Origin: Litchfieldia salsa
Lineage (GTDB): Bacteria > Bacillota > Bacilli > Bacillales > Bacillaceae_L
Length of the DNA: 64,000 nt
NCBI RefSeq assembly: GCF_900104555.1
Contig: NZ_FNJU01000003.1
Span: forward strand, 310,001 to 374,000
Reading direction: 5' to 3'
Shown here: positions 1-7,433 of the stretch, piece after piece
How positions within the stretch are numbered: position 1 is the stretch's first letter
Layout of the letters: every line of letters starts with the position of its first letter
Translations under genes and position numbers: made by a program
Notes under the pieces: model-generated
What the model saw: only the letters and a program-made list of their open reading frames with translations
Databases searched by the model: none
Told to the model about the DNA's origin: nothing

Positions 1-386
1 GTTTCTTTCTGCATGACTAAGTTATAATTGATAGAAATAGTCGTACAAACTAAATGAATAATATATAACGTAATAAATGCAATTCTATTCTTTATATTTC
101 CATTATAATAAGCGATATAGAATGCGAAATAAGCATATTGAAAGAGTACAGTCATGGTGATTGATATGGCGATTAATATTGAAGTCCACAAATATACTGG
201 CCATCTTGTTGAAATGAATGCAAAACGTAGGGCTATAAAAAATAAAATAGTTAGGACTATTCCTATTGTAATTTCAAACGTAGATGATGCTTGGAAAATA
301 AAATAGAAAGGAAGGATACTAAAGACACTCCAAATATAGGGAGAAATGCCTGATCCTTTTTGAAAAATTAAATAACGCTTTTTCAT
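1..386 (-). CDS. desK: Sensor histidine kinase DesK, N-terminal part (cut by window edge)
   Basis: The reading frame opens at ATG 386 behind a GAGGT ribosome binding site and runs off the left edge, leaving about 128 residues. The translation (MKKRYLIFQKGSGISPYIW at the start) closely matches my memory of Bacillus DesK: a short cytoplasmic head followed by several hydrophobic segments (roughly residues 15-35, 37-52, 65-85, 88-95, 103-122). This membrane part is the thermosensor that detects bilayer thickening on cooling; the catalytic kinase domain lies outside the window. It follows des on the same strand, as in the known des-desK-desR order, with a terminator between, so desK probably has its own promoter or depends on readthrough. 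Confidence 0.9.
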   Translation of the reverse strand, partial: MKKRYLIFQKGSGISPYIWSVFSILPFYFIFQASSTFEITIGIVLTILFFIALRFAFISTRWPVYLWTSILIAISITMTVLFQYAYFAFYIAYYNGNIKNRIAFITLYIIHLVCTTISINYNLVMQKE

Positions 387-460
387 GTATAAACCTCGTT
401 TTGTTTTAATAATACACTCGGTCTTATTTTATCATAATTTAAAATGGTCGCTAGTAAAAA

Positions 461-501
461 GACTGTCCCTTAGAAAGCTTACACCTGACTTTGGGACAGC
501 C
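461..501 (-). terminator. Terminator after des
   Basis: GACTGTCCC at 461-469 pairs with GGGACAGCC at 493-501 (8 of 9). Read on the minus strand the hairpin is followed by CTTTTTAC. It sits 13 bases after the des stop and is one of four hairpins in the window with GTCCC/GGGACA arms. Confidence 0.75.
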
Positions 502-513
502 TTATCTCTAAAA

Positions 514-1533
514 TTATGTTGCGCTTATCTTTTGCTTTACCTTTAATGTTTTGATTTTCCTGAAACTTACAAATACTTTATTTTCTTCATCCCATAATCG
601 GAATTTTATAGAACTTAAACTAGTAGCAAGTGTAATTGTAGGAACATGTTGTAAAGGTGTTGTATTATTATGTGCTTCTTCTAGCTTATAATTTGGTACT
701 CTAGGGCTTAAATGATGGACGTGATGATATCCAATATTTCCTGTTAGCCATTGTAATAATTTTGGTAGTTTGTAGAATGAACTACCTTCAACTGCAGCCT
801 TAACATACTCCCAGTTCTCATCTTCTTCAAAATAAGAATCTTCAAATGTATGCTGTACATAGAACAACCAGATTCCTGCTGATCCTGAGATGAAAAGAAT
901 AGTCCCTTGTATGATCAGAAAAGCTTGCCATCCAACAATAAGAGATAAAATTGTATATAATACAATAACAGAAATGTTTATTAGATAAGTGTTAAGTCGT
1001 TCGTTTCTTCTAGCACCTTTGCGGTTAAATCTATTTTTAATAAGGAATAAGTAAATCGGACCTAAGCCAAACATGACAATAGGATTTCTATATATTCTAT
1101 AGACAATTTTCGTTTTGAGTGGTGCTTCCAAGTATTCATTCACAGTTAAGACCCAAATGTCACCTACTCCGCGCTTATCTAAATTAGAGCTTGTTGCATG
1201 GTGAACTGAATGTTCATGCTTCCATTGACTAAATGGAAACAGTGTGATGATTCCTGTAATCGTACCAAGGATTGAATTTAGACGTCTATTTTTAAAGAAT
1301 GATTGGTGGCAACAATCATGAAAGATAATAAATGTTCGAACAACAAACCCTGCAGCAAATATTGCGAAGAAGAGAGTTAAAAAATATGAAATAGCAAGGC
1401 TTTGGTAGGCTAGAATCCATAATATAATAAGTGGAGTAAGCGTATTAATTAACTGCCAAACGCTATCTCTTGTATTAGACTTTTCATAAGGTGAAATGTG
1501 CTTTTTTAAGTTCATATTACTCTGTTTACTCAT
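514..1533 (-). CDS. des: Acyl-lipid (phospholipid) fatty acid desaturase Des
   Basis: Membrane desaturase that introduces a cis double bond into phospholipid acyl chains to restore membrane fluidity in the cold. All three histidine boxes are visible: HDCCH at residues 72-76, HEHSVHH at 106-112 and HHVHH at 270-274, with hydrophobic stretches between them. Length of 339 residues fits the family (about 350). I chose ATG 1533 because GAAGGGAAC lies 8-12 bases upstream; the in-frame ATG at 1551 has no good ribosome binding site. It is upstream of desK. The repeat array at 1596-1633 and a weak -35 suggest activation by DesR. Confidence 0.95.
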   Translation of the reverse strand: MSKQSNMNLKKHISPYEKSNTRDSVWQLINTLTPLIILWILAYQSLAISYFLTLFFAIFAAGFVVRTFIIFHDCCHQSFFKNRRLNSILGTITGIITLFPFSQWKHEHSVHHATSSNLDKRGVGDIWVLTVNEYLEAPLKTKIVYRIYRNPIVMFGLGPIYLFLIKNRFNRKGARRNERLNTYLINISVIVLYTILSLIVGWQAFLIIQGTILFISGSAGIWLFYVQHTFEDSYFEEDENWEYVKAAVEGSSFYKLPKLLQWLTGNIGYHHVHHLSPRVPNYKLEEAHNNTTPLQHVPTITLATSLSSIKFRLWDEENKVFVSFRKIKTLKVKQKISAT

Positions 1534-1595
1534 TGTTTTAGTTCCCTTCATCTTTGTTATATTCTAATAATACAGGGTGCGCAAAAATGTGTGTA

Positions 1596-1633
1596 GTCAT
1601 ACATGTCATATCTGTCATATGACAAATGTCATA
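1596..1633 (-). promoter_or_regulatory. GTCAT repeat array upstream of des, probable DesR operator
   Basis: GTCAT begins at 1596, 1605, 1614 and 1628, and GTCATATGAC at 1614-1623 is a perfect palindrome. A TATTAT -10 candidate lies at 1567-1572 (minus strand) and no consensus -35 is present 17 bases upstream of it, where the array begins. DesR is known to activate des from sites just upstream of the -35 region; equating this array with that operator is inference from position and gene identity. Confidence 0.6.
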
Positions 1634-1654
1634 TATGGTTGTCCATACAAGAAA

Positions 1655-1681
1655 AAAGAGCAGTCAGTAGACTACTCTTTT
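1655..1681 (-). terminator. Terminator of the Arg-rich small gene
   Basis: AAAGAG.AGTC and GACT.CTCTTT arms flank a 4-base AGTA loop; on the minus strand the stem runs into CTCTTTTTTC. It follows the gene ending at 1722. Confidence 0.75.
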
Positions 1682-1721
1682 AGAGTAATAAAATAATCAT
1701 TTAGAAAAATAATTATCTTTG

Positions 1722-1931
1722 TTAGAATGGGAAGCGTCTTCTTCGCTCATCTTGGTCTCCCAAAAGTTCGCTCTTTCGATGACGATTCTCATCTTGTACA
1801 CCAGCAACGTCTCCAAAGCTTTCTTTTCGATGACGTCTACGGTCATTAGCTTCAATGACAATTACTTCTTCTGCGTTAATAATAACTGTTTCAGCATTGA
1901 TAACAGGTCTTCTTCTTCTATTTTCAGACAT
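1722..1931 (-). CDS. Small Arg-rich protein of unknown function
   Basis: A 69-residue protein starting MSENRRRRP and ending DERRRRFPF. Arginine clusters flank a hydrophobic/acidic middle (residues about 10-27), and the second half has an imperfect repeat of the form RHRK...GD...QDE. The start is well supported: AAAGGGGGGG sits 6-7 bases before ATG 1931, and a terminator follows. I do not recognise the family. Arg-rich, low-complexity proteins of this size in spore formers are sometimes spore-coat associated, but nothing here proves that. The opposite strand is also open across this span; the ribosome binding site decides for the minus strand. Confidence 0.65.
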   Translation of the reverse strand: MSENRRRRPVINAETVIINAEEVIVIEANDRRRHRKESFGDVAGVQDENRHRKSELLGDQDERRRRFPF

Positions 1932-2154
1932 TAAATCCCCCCCTTTCTAGTTGGATTACTTTATACTATTCAAAATAAGATTGAACGATTGGACGAGTAT
2001 TCTAGATAATCTCCTATCTTATGATTATTTTTGATAATCAATTTTAATTTCAAGTAGTACTCAATGTAGAATTATATAAACGAAGTCATTTGTCATTTTT
2101 TATAAATAATTTGTATAATAGACTTATAACATACGCTTAAGGGGTTTAATGTAA

Positions 2155-3297
2155 TTGTCTAATAATAAAGAATTAGAAGCTTTGCGAATTGAAAATAAAA
2201 TGTATAAAGAACTTCTATGTTCAATACCTTTTTTCCAAGTAAACAGAATAACAAATTTAAATAATGATTTGAGTATTTCTTTTTTTAAATCTATAGAGGG
2301 TTTTTTAAGAGAGATTCTTGATTTAGTGCCACATCATATTGTTTTTACTGACAAAAATGGAATCATTACATTATGTAATCTACAAACTGCGAAAGACTTA
2401 ATGGTTAACCGAGATGAAATGGAAGGAAAGCATATTCGTGAGTTATTAAGGATACCAGACAATCAGATCATCATGTTAGAGACAATCAAAACTGGCAAAG
2501 AAATTGTAAATCGTGAAGTGCTTGACCGTAATTATGGGATTATTAATACAAGGATACTTTATAACCCAAATGGGACTATTGAAAGAATTATTGGTGTTTT
2601 CCAGTTTTTAAATGATTATAAAGAAGCTGAAAAAAAAGCGCATTTAGGTAGAATTGCTGCAGGTATTGCTCATGAAATAAGAAATCCCCTAACCACTGTT
2701 AGAGGTTATCTACAGTTGCTTGATTCAAAGGTAGAGCCCGAAATTGCTGACTTATTTAAAACACTACTTATACCTGAAATAGATCGATCGAACCGTATTA
2801 TCAGTGATTTTCTTAGAATTTCTAAACCTGTTGAAACCCAAGCCTCCGTTATGAAGGTTACGGAATTTTTTAATGATTATTTAATGCAATTTCTTAATAG
2901 TGAGGCACTGCTTCATAATGTAAGTATAAGTTTTGAGATGAAGCAAAAATCGGATGTGGATTTTAAAGTTGATAAAGAAGAATTAATCCAAGTATTTATT
3001 AATTTATTTCGTAACGCTATTGATGCAAAAAAAGAAAATCAATTACAAATTGAACTCAATACTGAAATAATTCACGAATGGTTATTGATACGTTTCATCG
3101 ATAATGGAATTGGTATTGACCCTTCACTTATTCCTGATATCTTTGATCCGTTCTTTACAACAAAGGATGAGGGAACAGGACTAGGACTATCTCTATCCAA
3201 AAAGATCATTGAAAGTCATGGTGGTTCGATGGAAGTGAGTCGTAGTGATATTAATGGAACAGTGTTCTTAATTAAATTACCCCTACAAAAAAACTAA
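2155..3297 (+). CDS. PAS-domain sensor histidine kinase, soluble (orphan)
   Basis: A 380-residue cytoplasmic kinase with no membrane segment. A PAS domain covers about residues 48-155; the HisKA H-box (AHEIRNPLT) places the phospho-accepting histidine at H173; the ATPase domain has the N-box around N287, DNGIG at 316-320, DPFFTT at 331-336 and GTGLGL at 340-345. The start is TTG 2155 with AAGGGG 10 bases upstream; the ATG at 2149 is followed at once by a stop. No response regulator is adjacent, which in Bacillus is typical of phosphorelay kinases (KinA/KinE type) feeding Spo0F. That target is inference; the kinase identity is clear. Confidence 0.9.
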   Translation: MSNNKELEALRIENKMYKELLCSIPFFQVNRITNLNNDLSISFFKSIEGFLREILDLVPHHIVFTDKNGIITLCNLQTAKDLMVNRDEMEGKHIRELLRIPDNQIIMLETIKTGKEIVNREVLDRNYGIINTRILYNPNGTIERIIGVFQFLNDYKEAEKKAHLGRIAAGIAHEIRNPLTTVRGYLQLLDSKVEPEIADLFKTLLIPEIDRSNRIISDFLRISKPVETQASVMKVTEFFNDYLMQFLNSEALLHNVSISFEMKQKSDVDFKVDKEELIQVFINLFRNAIDAKKENQLQIELNTEIIHEWLLIRFIDNGIGIDPSLIPDIFDPFFTTKDEGTGLGLSLSKKIIESHGGSMEVSRSDINGTVFLIKLPLQKN

Positions 3298-3326
3298 CAG
3301 GAGTACTTATTCCTGTTAGTTTATTT
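3291..3326 (+). terminator. Terminator of the PAS kinase gene
   Basis: AACTAACAGGA and TCCTGTTAGTT form an 11-bp perfect stem overlapping the stop codon and followed by TATTTA. Confidence 0.85.
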
Positions 3327-3397
3327 ACGTCAATTATTAGTTTAGCTTGAATAAAAGAGTTAAATTCAAGTGAAACTAACTATGGAGGTGTTAAACA

Positions 3398-3535
3398 ATG
3401 TCTAGACCAAAAAAAGATCCATCTACGATTGGCCTTAATTCCTCACAAGTCGAAGGTCAAGGTACTACCAATAGAGAGTTTGATGGTGTTAGTAAGGATT
3501 CAGCTAGAAGGAAGACGAAGAAGCAAGACGTGTAA
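3398..3535 (+). CDS. Small basic protein (45 aa), YuzL-like
   Basis: A short gene starting MSRPKKDPSTIGLNSSQVEG and ending RRKTKKQDV. ATG 3398 follows TGGAGGTG by 7-8 bases, an excellent ribosome binding site. The sequence is hydrophilic, rich in Lys/Arg/Ser/Thr, with no hydrophobic core, and looks intrinsically disordered. The KKDPST.GL...QV.GQG pattern resembles the small Bacillus YuzL family as I remember it; this assignment is tentative. Expression during sporulation would be a reasonable guess but no promoter signal shows it. Confidence 0.65.
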   Translation: MSRPKKDPSTIGLNSSQVEGQGTTNREFDGVSKDSARRKTKKQDV

Positions 3536-3558
3536 ACCACCTTCATCTATATATCTTA

Positions 3559-3594
3559 CCAGGCACCATTGATGCTTCTAGTCAGAGTGCCTGG
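3559..3594. terminator. Hairpin between convergent genes
   Basis: CCAGGCAC at 3559-3566 pairs perfectly with GTGCCTGG at 3587-3594. It lies between the small + strand gene and the stop of the minus-strand ATPase. GTGCCTGGCAC palindromes are common intergenic repeats in Bacillus. Confidence 0.6.
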
Positions 3595-3596
3595 CA

Positions 3597-4688
3597 CTAT
3601 TGAATTAATTGTTTGATTTCTTCTAAAAGTTCTTCCTGTATTGTTTCAACCTTAGTGAAATTCATTGAGTCTATATAAAATGCTTCTAATTGATCTCGGA
3701 GTGCCTTTGCTTCGGCAAGATATGAAATCGCTTCTTTCATTTTATCCTTGTAGGCCTTAGAGGTTCGTTCAATTTCTTGTGCGAATTTTTCATCGGTACC
3801 ATTCGTAATACATCTTTGATACATATCAACAATTTGGTCTGACTCTCGATCAGGAAAGTACTCATGTGGGGCTGTACTGTCAAAGATTGCGATGTTGAGC
3901 TCACGAATAATAACCATGTCTAGACTGTTTGGGTCAAACCCGCAATGGTATACTTCTACATCAAATCCTCTTTCTTTCCCAGCAGCAGCAATCTTTTTTA
4001 ACATTGTGGATTTTCCTGAACCTGCTCTTCCTTTTATAAAATAACGCATCTTAACATCTTCGGTTAAATTTTGAATAAAATCGACAGCACCTTCTGGAGT
4101 TGCTGCACCAAGGAAACGATGTTTTACAACGGCTCCTTTTTCTAGGGATTGTTCTCCAAAAAATTGGCTAATTAACTCATTAGTTAGTTTATTCGCTTCA
4201 GCAAAATCCATATTCGATATATATATTTCTTCGATGTCGTCATGTGCACGAAGGGAGGCTGCGAAAGAGTCATACGCCTTTTGGAACATTTCAGAAATAG
4301 CTTCATTTAACTCAAGAATTTCTGTTTTATTCTCATTTAATTTAGACGAATTCCAGGCCACCCCTAAATTAATATATTCTTCAATCACACCAGGTGCTTT
4401 AGGTTCAATTATATGAGGTGCTGTTCCATCTACAATTCCAATCTTGTATTGAGGTATGATAATACCATCAATTGAATGATTATCAGAGGCACAATGTAAG
4501 AACTCTATATCAATCCCCTTGCTTACAATCTCTTCGCCTACTTTTTTCATTAAAGTGGATTTACCTGTTCCAGGTCCTCCCTTTAAGATGAATAGACGAT
4601 TTAGCCCTTCTAGTGCTGAATCGTAAAGACTATAAAAGCCCTTTGCTGTATTTCCACCTGCATAATAATTAAGGATTTTTCCTCTCAC
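3597..4688 (-). CDS. Tandem P-loop ATPase (PRK06851-type)
   Basis: A 363-residue protein made of two related halves. Walker A motifs are GGPGTGKST (residues 37-45) and GRAGSGKST (220-228). Each is followed by a matching block: HC...S.D..II (about 65-78 and the second half equivalent) and D.TAPH (87-92 and equivalent), and each half ends in a segment of the form YI..M.F. The start is GTG 4688 behind AAAGGGTGA. The family is widespread in spore-forming Firmicutes with unknown role. It stands alone, without a clear operon partner. Confidence 0.8.
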   Translation of the reverse strand: MRGKILNYYAGGNTAKGFYSLYDSALEGLNRLFILKGGPGTGKSTLMKKVGEEIVSKGIDIEFLHCASDNHSIDGIIIPQYKIGIVDGTAPHIIEPKAPGVIEEYINLGVAWNSSKLNENKTEILELNEAISEMFQKAYDSFAASLRAHDDIEEIYISNMDFAEANKLTNELISQFFGEQSLEKGAVVKHRFLGAATPEGAVDFIQNLTEDVKMRYFIKGRAGSGKSTMLKKIAAAGKERGFDVEVYHCGFDPNSLDMVIIRELNIAIFDSTAPHEYFPDRESDQIVDMYQRCITNGTDEKFAQEIERTSKAYKDKMKEAISYLAEAKALRDQLEAFYIDSMNFTKVETIQEELLEEIKQLIQ

Positions 4689-4774
4689 AAAATCACCCTT
4701 TCTTTGTATATATCACAACTTATGTAGATTTTCTTACAAGGGTGAATGCCTATTTGTGAAAAGACTATAATATT

Positions 4775-5935
4775 TTAGAAAAAGTCATTAAAAAAGGATT
4801 GTTGCTGCGGTACTAACCTTTCCAACTTCTGTATCTCTTCTACTGTTCCAATTATGTGCCCAATATCATAAAGTTCCATTGGTCGTTTATATCCAAATAA
4901 CATTGTTGAGAGTGCGTTTATAGAAACACTCACACAGTTATGATCATTGGAGTTATTTTCTGTGATCGCAACTTTCTGATCTTTTAGAATAAATGTTTTT
5001 TCATTCCAAGTTGCATATGGATCCGCTACTTTTAACCGAAGCTCTTGAGGACCTGCAGTCCAATTAAAAGTATATTGCTTGAGAAACTTCTCTACATCTA
5101 TTATTCGCACCATGAAATAAGGTGATCTTTCTATTTTTATTGCAGGATTATGTAAAGAATATAATAGTGGGTCTTGTTCATTAGTTGTAATTACAAGTTC
5201 ATTAATCATTGAATCGTGTTGGCAAATAAAATTCCATAAGCCATTCCTTGCTTCTCCGTTTAATGCAACAAACTCTTCTATATTCATTTTTTTATCTTTG
5301 ATTGAATAGAGAATATAACCATTAGGTTGATTTTCATGATTATAGTAGATAGCTAGATTTGAATCATCAATAACATTTTTAAGCCACCAATCTTTGGTAC
5401 GTACCAGCATACCAGAGAATCTTAGTGCGTATTGTTCGTAGATTTCAGAAATATCGTGAAAAGCATCTTCAGTACATTTACGTTTAACATTCCCAGGTAC
5501 ATCTTGCCGCATAATTAAATCTGATGATGTTAAAGTACACTTTATCCTATTAGATAAAATTTCCCAACCGTATTTTCGATAAAACGAAATCGAAAATGGA
5601 TGCAACATTGAAACTGTGCAGTTATCTTCCTTCATTATAGTAAGAACATGTGTTAGCATTTCCTTGACATACCCTTTTCTTCTGAATTCAGGATATGTAG
5701 CGACGCCTGCTATTCCGCCCATTTTCAATTTATTATCTTGTAGATAAATTTCAAATGGTAAAAGGTGAAGCTTTGCAACAAGTTCTTGATCAACAATCCC
5801 AAATAATTTATGATAGCTTTTCATTGTTTCTAGTCGTTCAGAGATTTTTTCCTCAGGAACTTTATATTGAAAAGCATATTCTGATAACTTGATAGCTTCC
5901 TTGTAGAATTTCTCATCTAATTCAATCACGTTCAT
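4775..5935 (-). CDS. GNAT N-acetyltransferase, Eis-like with SCP2-type C-terminus
   Basis: About 386 residues. The N-terminal GNAT half carries the acetyl-CoA loop GIAGVATYPEFRRKGYV (near residues 75-90) and the FYRKYGWE segment typical of Eis-like enzymes. The C-terminal part (about 280-386) fits the sterol-carrier-like fold seen in Eis and similar aminoglycoside/peptide acetyltransferases. I place the start at ATG 5935 because AGAAGGAG is 9 bases upstream; the GTG at 5944 overlaps that ribosome binding site. Substrate is unknown: Eis relatives acetylate multi-amine compounds, so self-protection is possible but not shown. Confidence 0.85.
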   Translation of the reverse strand: MNVIELDEKFYKEAIKLSEYAFQYKVPEEKISERLETMKSYHKLFGIVDQELVAKLHLLPFEIYLQDNKLKMGGIAGVATYPEFRRKGYVKEMLTHVLTIMKEDNCTVSMLHPFSISFYRKYGWEILSNRIKCTLTSSDLIMRQDVPGNVKRKCTEDAFHDISEIYEQYALRFSGMLVRTKDWWLKNVIDDSNLAIYYNHENQPNGYILYSIKDKKMNIEEFVALNGEARNGLWNFICQHDSMINELVITTNEQDPLLYSLHNPAIKIERSPYFMVRIIDVEKFLKQYTFNWTAGPQELRLKVADPYATWNEKTFILKDQKVAITENNSNDHNCVSVSINALSTMLFGYKRPMELYDIGHIIGTVEEIQKLERLVPQQQSFFNDFF

Positions 5936-5963
5936 TATCCTCACTCCTTCTAATTAATTATAA

Positions 5964-5989
5964 TAAAAAAGGGGATTACCCCCTTTTTT
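5964..5989 (-). terminator. Terminator of DUF1292 gene
   Basis: AAAAAAGGGG and CCCCTTTTTT arms with a short ATTAC loop, directly after the stop at 5995 on the minus strand. Confidence 0.9.
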
Positions 5990-5994
5990 AATGC

Positions 5995-6264
5995 TTACTC
6001 TTCTTCGTCCATGACACTTTCAAACGCTCCGGATACCTTCTCGAATTCATCATCATTCTCAATGTAAGAGAACTCTCCATCTTCTTCAATCTTTAAAAAG
6101 AAAATATCAATATCTTCCTCAGATTCAACTTCAATTTCTTCTACAAATCCAACTGCAATATAATCCGCACCTTCAACAGTCATTGATGCTAGTACTTCTA
6201 CTTCATTTTCATTTTCGTTTTCATCTGTAATTGTAAAGATTTCGCCAACTTCAATCTTTTCCAT
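5995..6264 (-). CDS. DUF1292 family protein (YrzB-like)
   Basis: A small acidic protein of 89 residues (MEKIEVGEIFTITDENENE at the start). The pattern I.D..ENE..VEVLA... followed by F.EI........E..FY/FL...E is characteristic of DUF1292, found in nearly all Bacilli (yrzB in B. subtilis sits by yrzL/yrrK); function unknown. ATG 6264 is preferred over the upstream ATG at 6273 because GGGAGG lies 9 bases before it and overlaps the other candidate. It is monocistronic here, with its own terminator. Confidence 0.85.
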   Translation of the reverse strand: MEKIEVGEIFTITDENENENEVEVLASMTVEGADYIAVGFVEEIEVESEEDIDIFFLKIEEDGEFSYIENDDEFEKVSGAFESVMDEEE

Positions 6265-6413
6265 TGTAATCATCCTCCCTTTACTTATGTACCACTATAT
6301 CTTTCCATATAAAACAGGATTAGATGCGAGTAATCCAAAAAAAAAAAATATTTAGGTGAAATTTATTTTTCTTAAAATTAGCATTACATTATCCCTCTGT
6401 TTAATGTCCTTCA

Positions 6414-6611
6414 TTAGTATTTTCTATTATTAATTACCTTTTGTTTTTCCATGATTTCATGAGATTTTTGAATGATATCAGTTAAAACATCTCCTTTATA
6501 CACTCTACCTAGTTTTGTATGAAGTTGATAATATTCAACGATTTCGTCTAGTTGATCTGATGTTGATTTACTAACTCTAACATTCAACTGGACTCTAGTT
6601 TCTGTGTTCAC
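6414..6611 (-). CDS. Ribbon-helix-helix DNA-binding protein
   Basis: A 65-residue protein whose first 50 residues fit the Arc/CopG fold: a strand VQLNVRVS (about 7-14), helix A STSDQLDEIVEYY (15-28), turn, and helix B YKGDVLTDIIQKSHEIME (38-55). The start is GTG 6611 behind AGGAGG. Such proteins bind DNA as dimers and often repress their own gene or regulate plasmid/toxin genes; no toxin partner is next to it. The repeats at 6623-6667, just upstream, look like its own operator. Confidence 0.75.
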   Translation of the reverse strand: MNTETRVQLNVRVSKSTSDQLDEIVEYYQLHTKLGRVYKGDVLTDIIQKSHEIMEKQKVINNRKY

Positions 6612-6622
6612 AGTACCCCTCC

Positions 6623-6667
6623 TATCAAATTACTATCAAAAAGATATCAACTGCTAGCACTTTGATA
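6623..6667 (-). promoter_or_regulatory. Phased TATCAA repeats, likely RHH autoregulatory operator
   Basis: TATCAA starts at 6623, 6634 and 6645, an exact 11-bp spacing, and its reverse TTGATA is at 6662-6667. The first repeat touches the ribosome binding site of the ribbon-helix-helix gene. One-turn spacing places all three on the same DNA face, as expected for cooperative RHH dimers. Function is inferred. Confidence 0.55.
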
Positions 6668-6724
6668 TTACTATAATAAACCAATTCACCTAATAATACT
6701 ACAGCAACTTGTGTTATAGCTCAG

Positions 6725-6755
6725 AAAAAAACGTTTCTAAAAGAAACGTTTTTTA
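6725..6755 (-). terminator. Terminator of the 201-residue unknown gene
   Basis: AAAAAACGTTTCT and AGAAACGTTTTTT form a long stem with a tiny loop; the stop codon of the upstream gene overlaps its edge. Confidence 0.9.
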
Positions 6756-7358
6756 TCTTTTTTCAATTTCTTCAACTAGATTAAATATACTACTGTATAT
6801 TAGATTGTAGGCATCCTTAATTGACATTTCCTCATTAAAGCCTTTTATATCATTCAAAGAGAAATTCACATTCCATAAACCATCATCATGACTAAAGATG
6901 ACATCAAAACTTGATTCATCCTCTTGCATTAATAGAAGTAATTGTTTCTTTAGTTCGTTTTCCATTTTTTTCTGTAGTTTTAATCCTAGCATTACATCAT
7001 AATTTCCAAAAACATCATCCTGTTCGATTGATATAGCATCAACTCCTATTAGATCAAACCATGATGACTCCAAATAAATAAATTCATTTTTATGTTCTTT
7101 CAGATATGTAATTGGATGATCTAAAAAAGAACTGTTTTCTTCATTTATAACGTTTTCTGTCTCTTTATCACAACGTTCAATATAGGCATCATCAAATCGA
7201 GAAGACGAGTCGATTTCATTCAAATTCACATCATTATTTGGTAGTAAATTATATTTATTTACGTAGTTAAATTCTTCTTTAAAGAGTTCAAAGGGATGAC
7301 CTTTTCCTTCTGTATCAATTTTTAGATTAACGTATGCTTCTATCTGTTTTTTTAACAT
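6753..7358 (-). CDS. Hypothetical acidic protein (201 aa)
   Basis: Starts MLKKQIEAYVNLKID at ATG 7358, with AGGAGG 11 bases upstream. No signal peptide or membrane segment. Residues about 115-201 look like an independent alpha/beta domain (D.MLGLKLQKKMENELKKQLLLLM followed by FDVIFSHDDGLWNVNFSLNDI pattern) ending in an amphipathic helix rich in E/K. I do not recognise the family. It is flanked by its own terminator and by the exoA gene upstream, so it is probably a single-gene unit or follows exoA by readthrough. Confidence 0.7.
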   Translation of the reverse strand: MLKKQIEAYVNLKIDTEGKGHPFELFKEEFNYVNKYNLLPNNDVNLNEIDSSSRFDDAYIERCDKETENVINEENSSFLDHPITYLKEHKNEFIYLESSWFDLIGVDAISIEQDDVFGNYDVMLGLKLQKKMENELKKQLLLLMQEDESSFDVIFSHDDGLWNVNFSLNDIKGFNEEMSIKDAYNLIYSSIFNLVEEIEKR

Positions 7359-7433
7359 AAAACCGTAATCCTCCTATATGCAACTTATTATAATTAGTAT
7401 ATCCAATCCTGCTGTATTATTGATACCATTCTT

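Noticed and set aside
1719-1934. Open frame on the + strand over the Arg-rich gene
   Set aside because: No ribosome binding site; the minus strand has a perfect one and a terminator.
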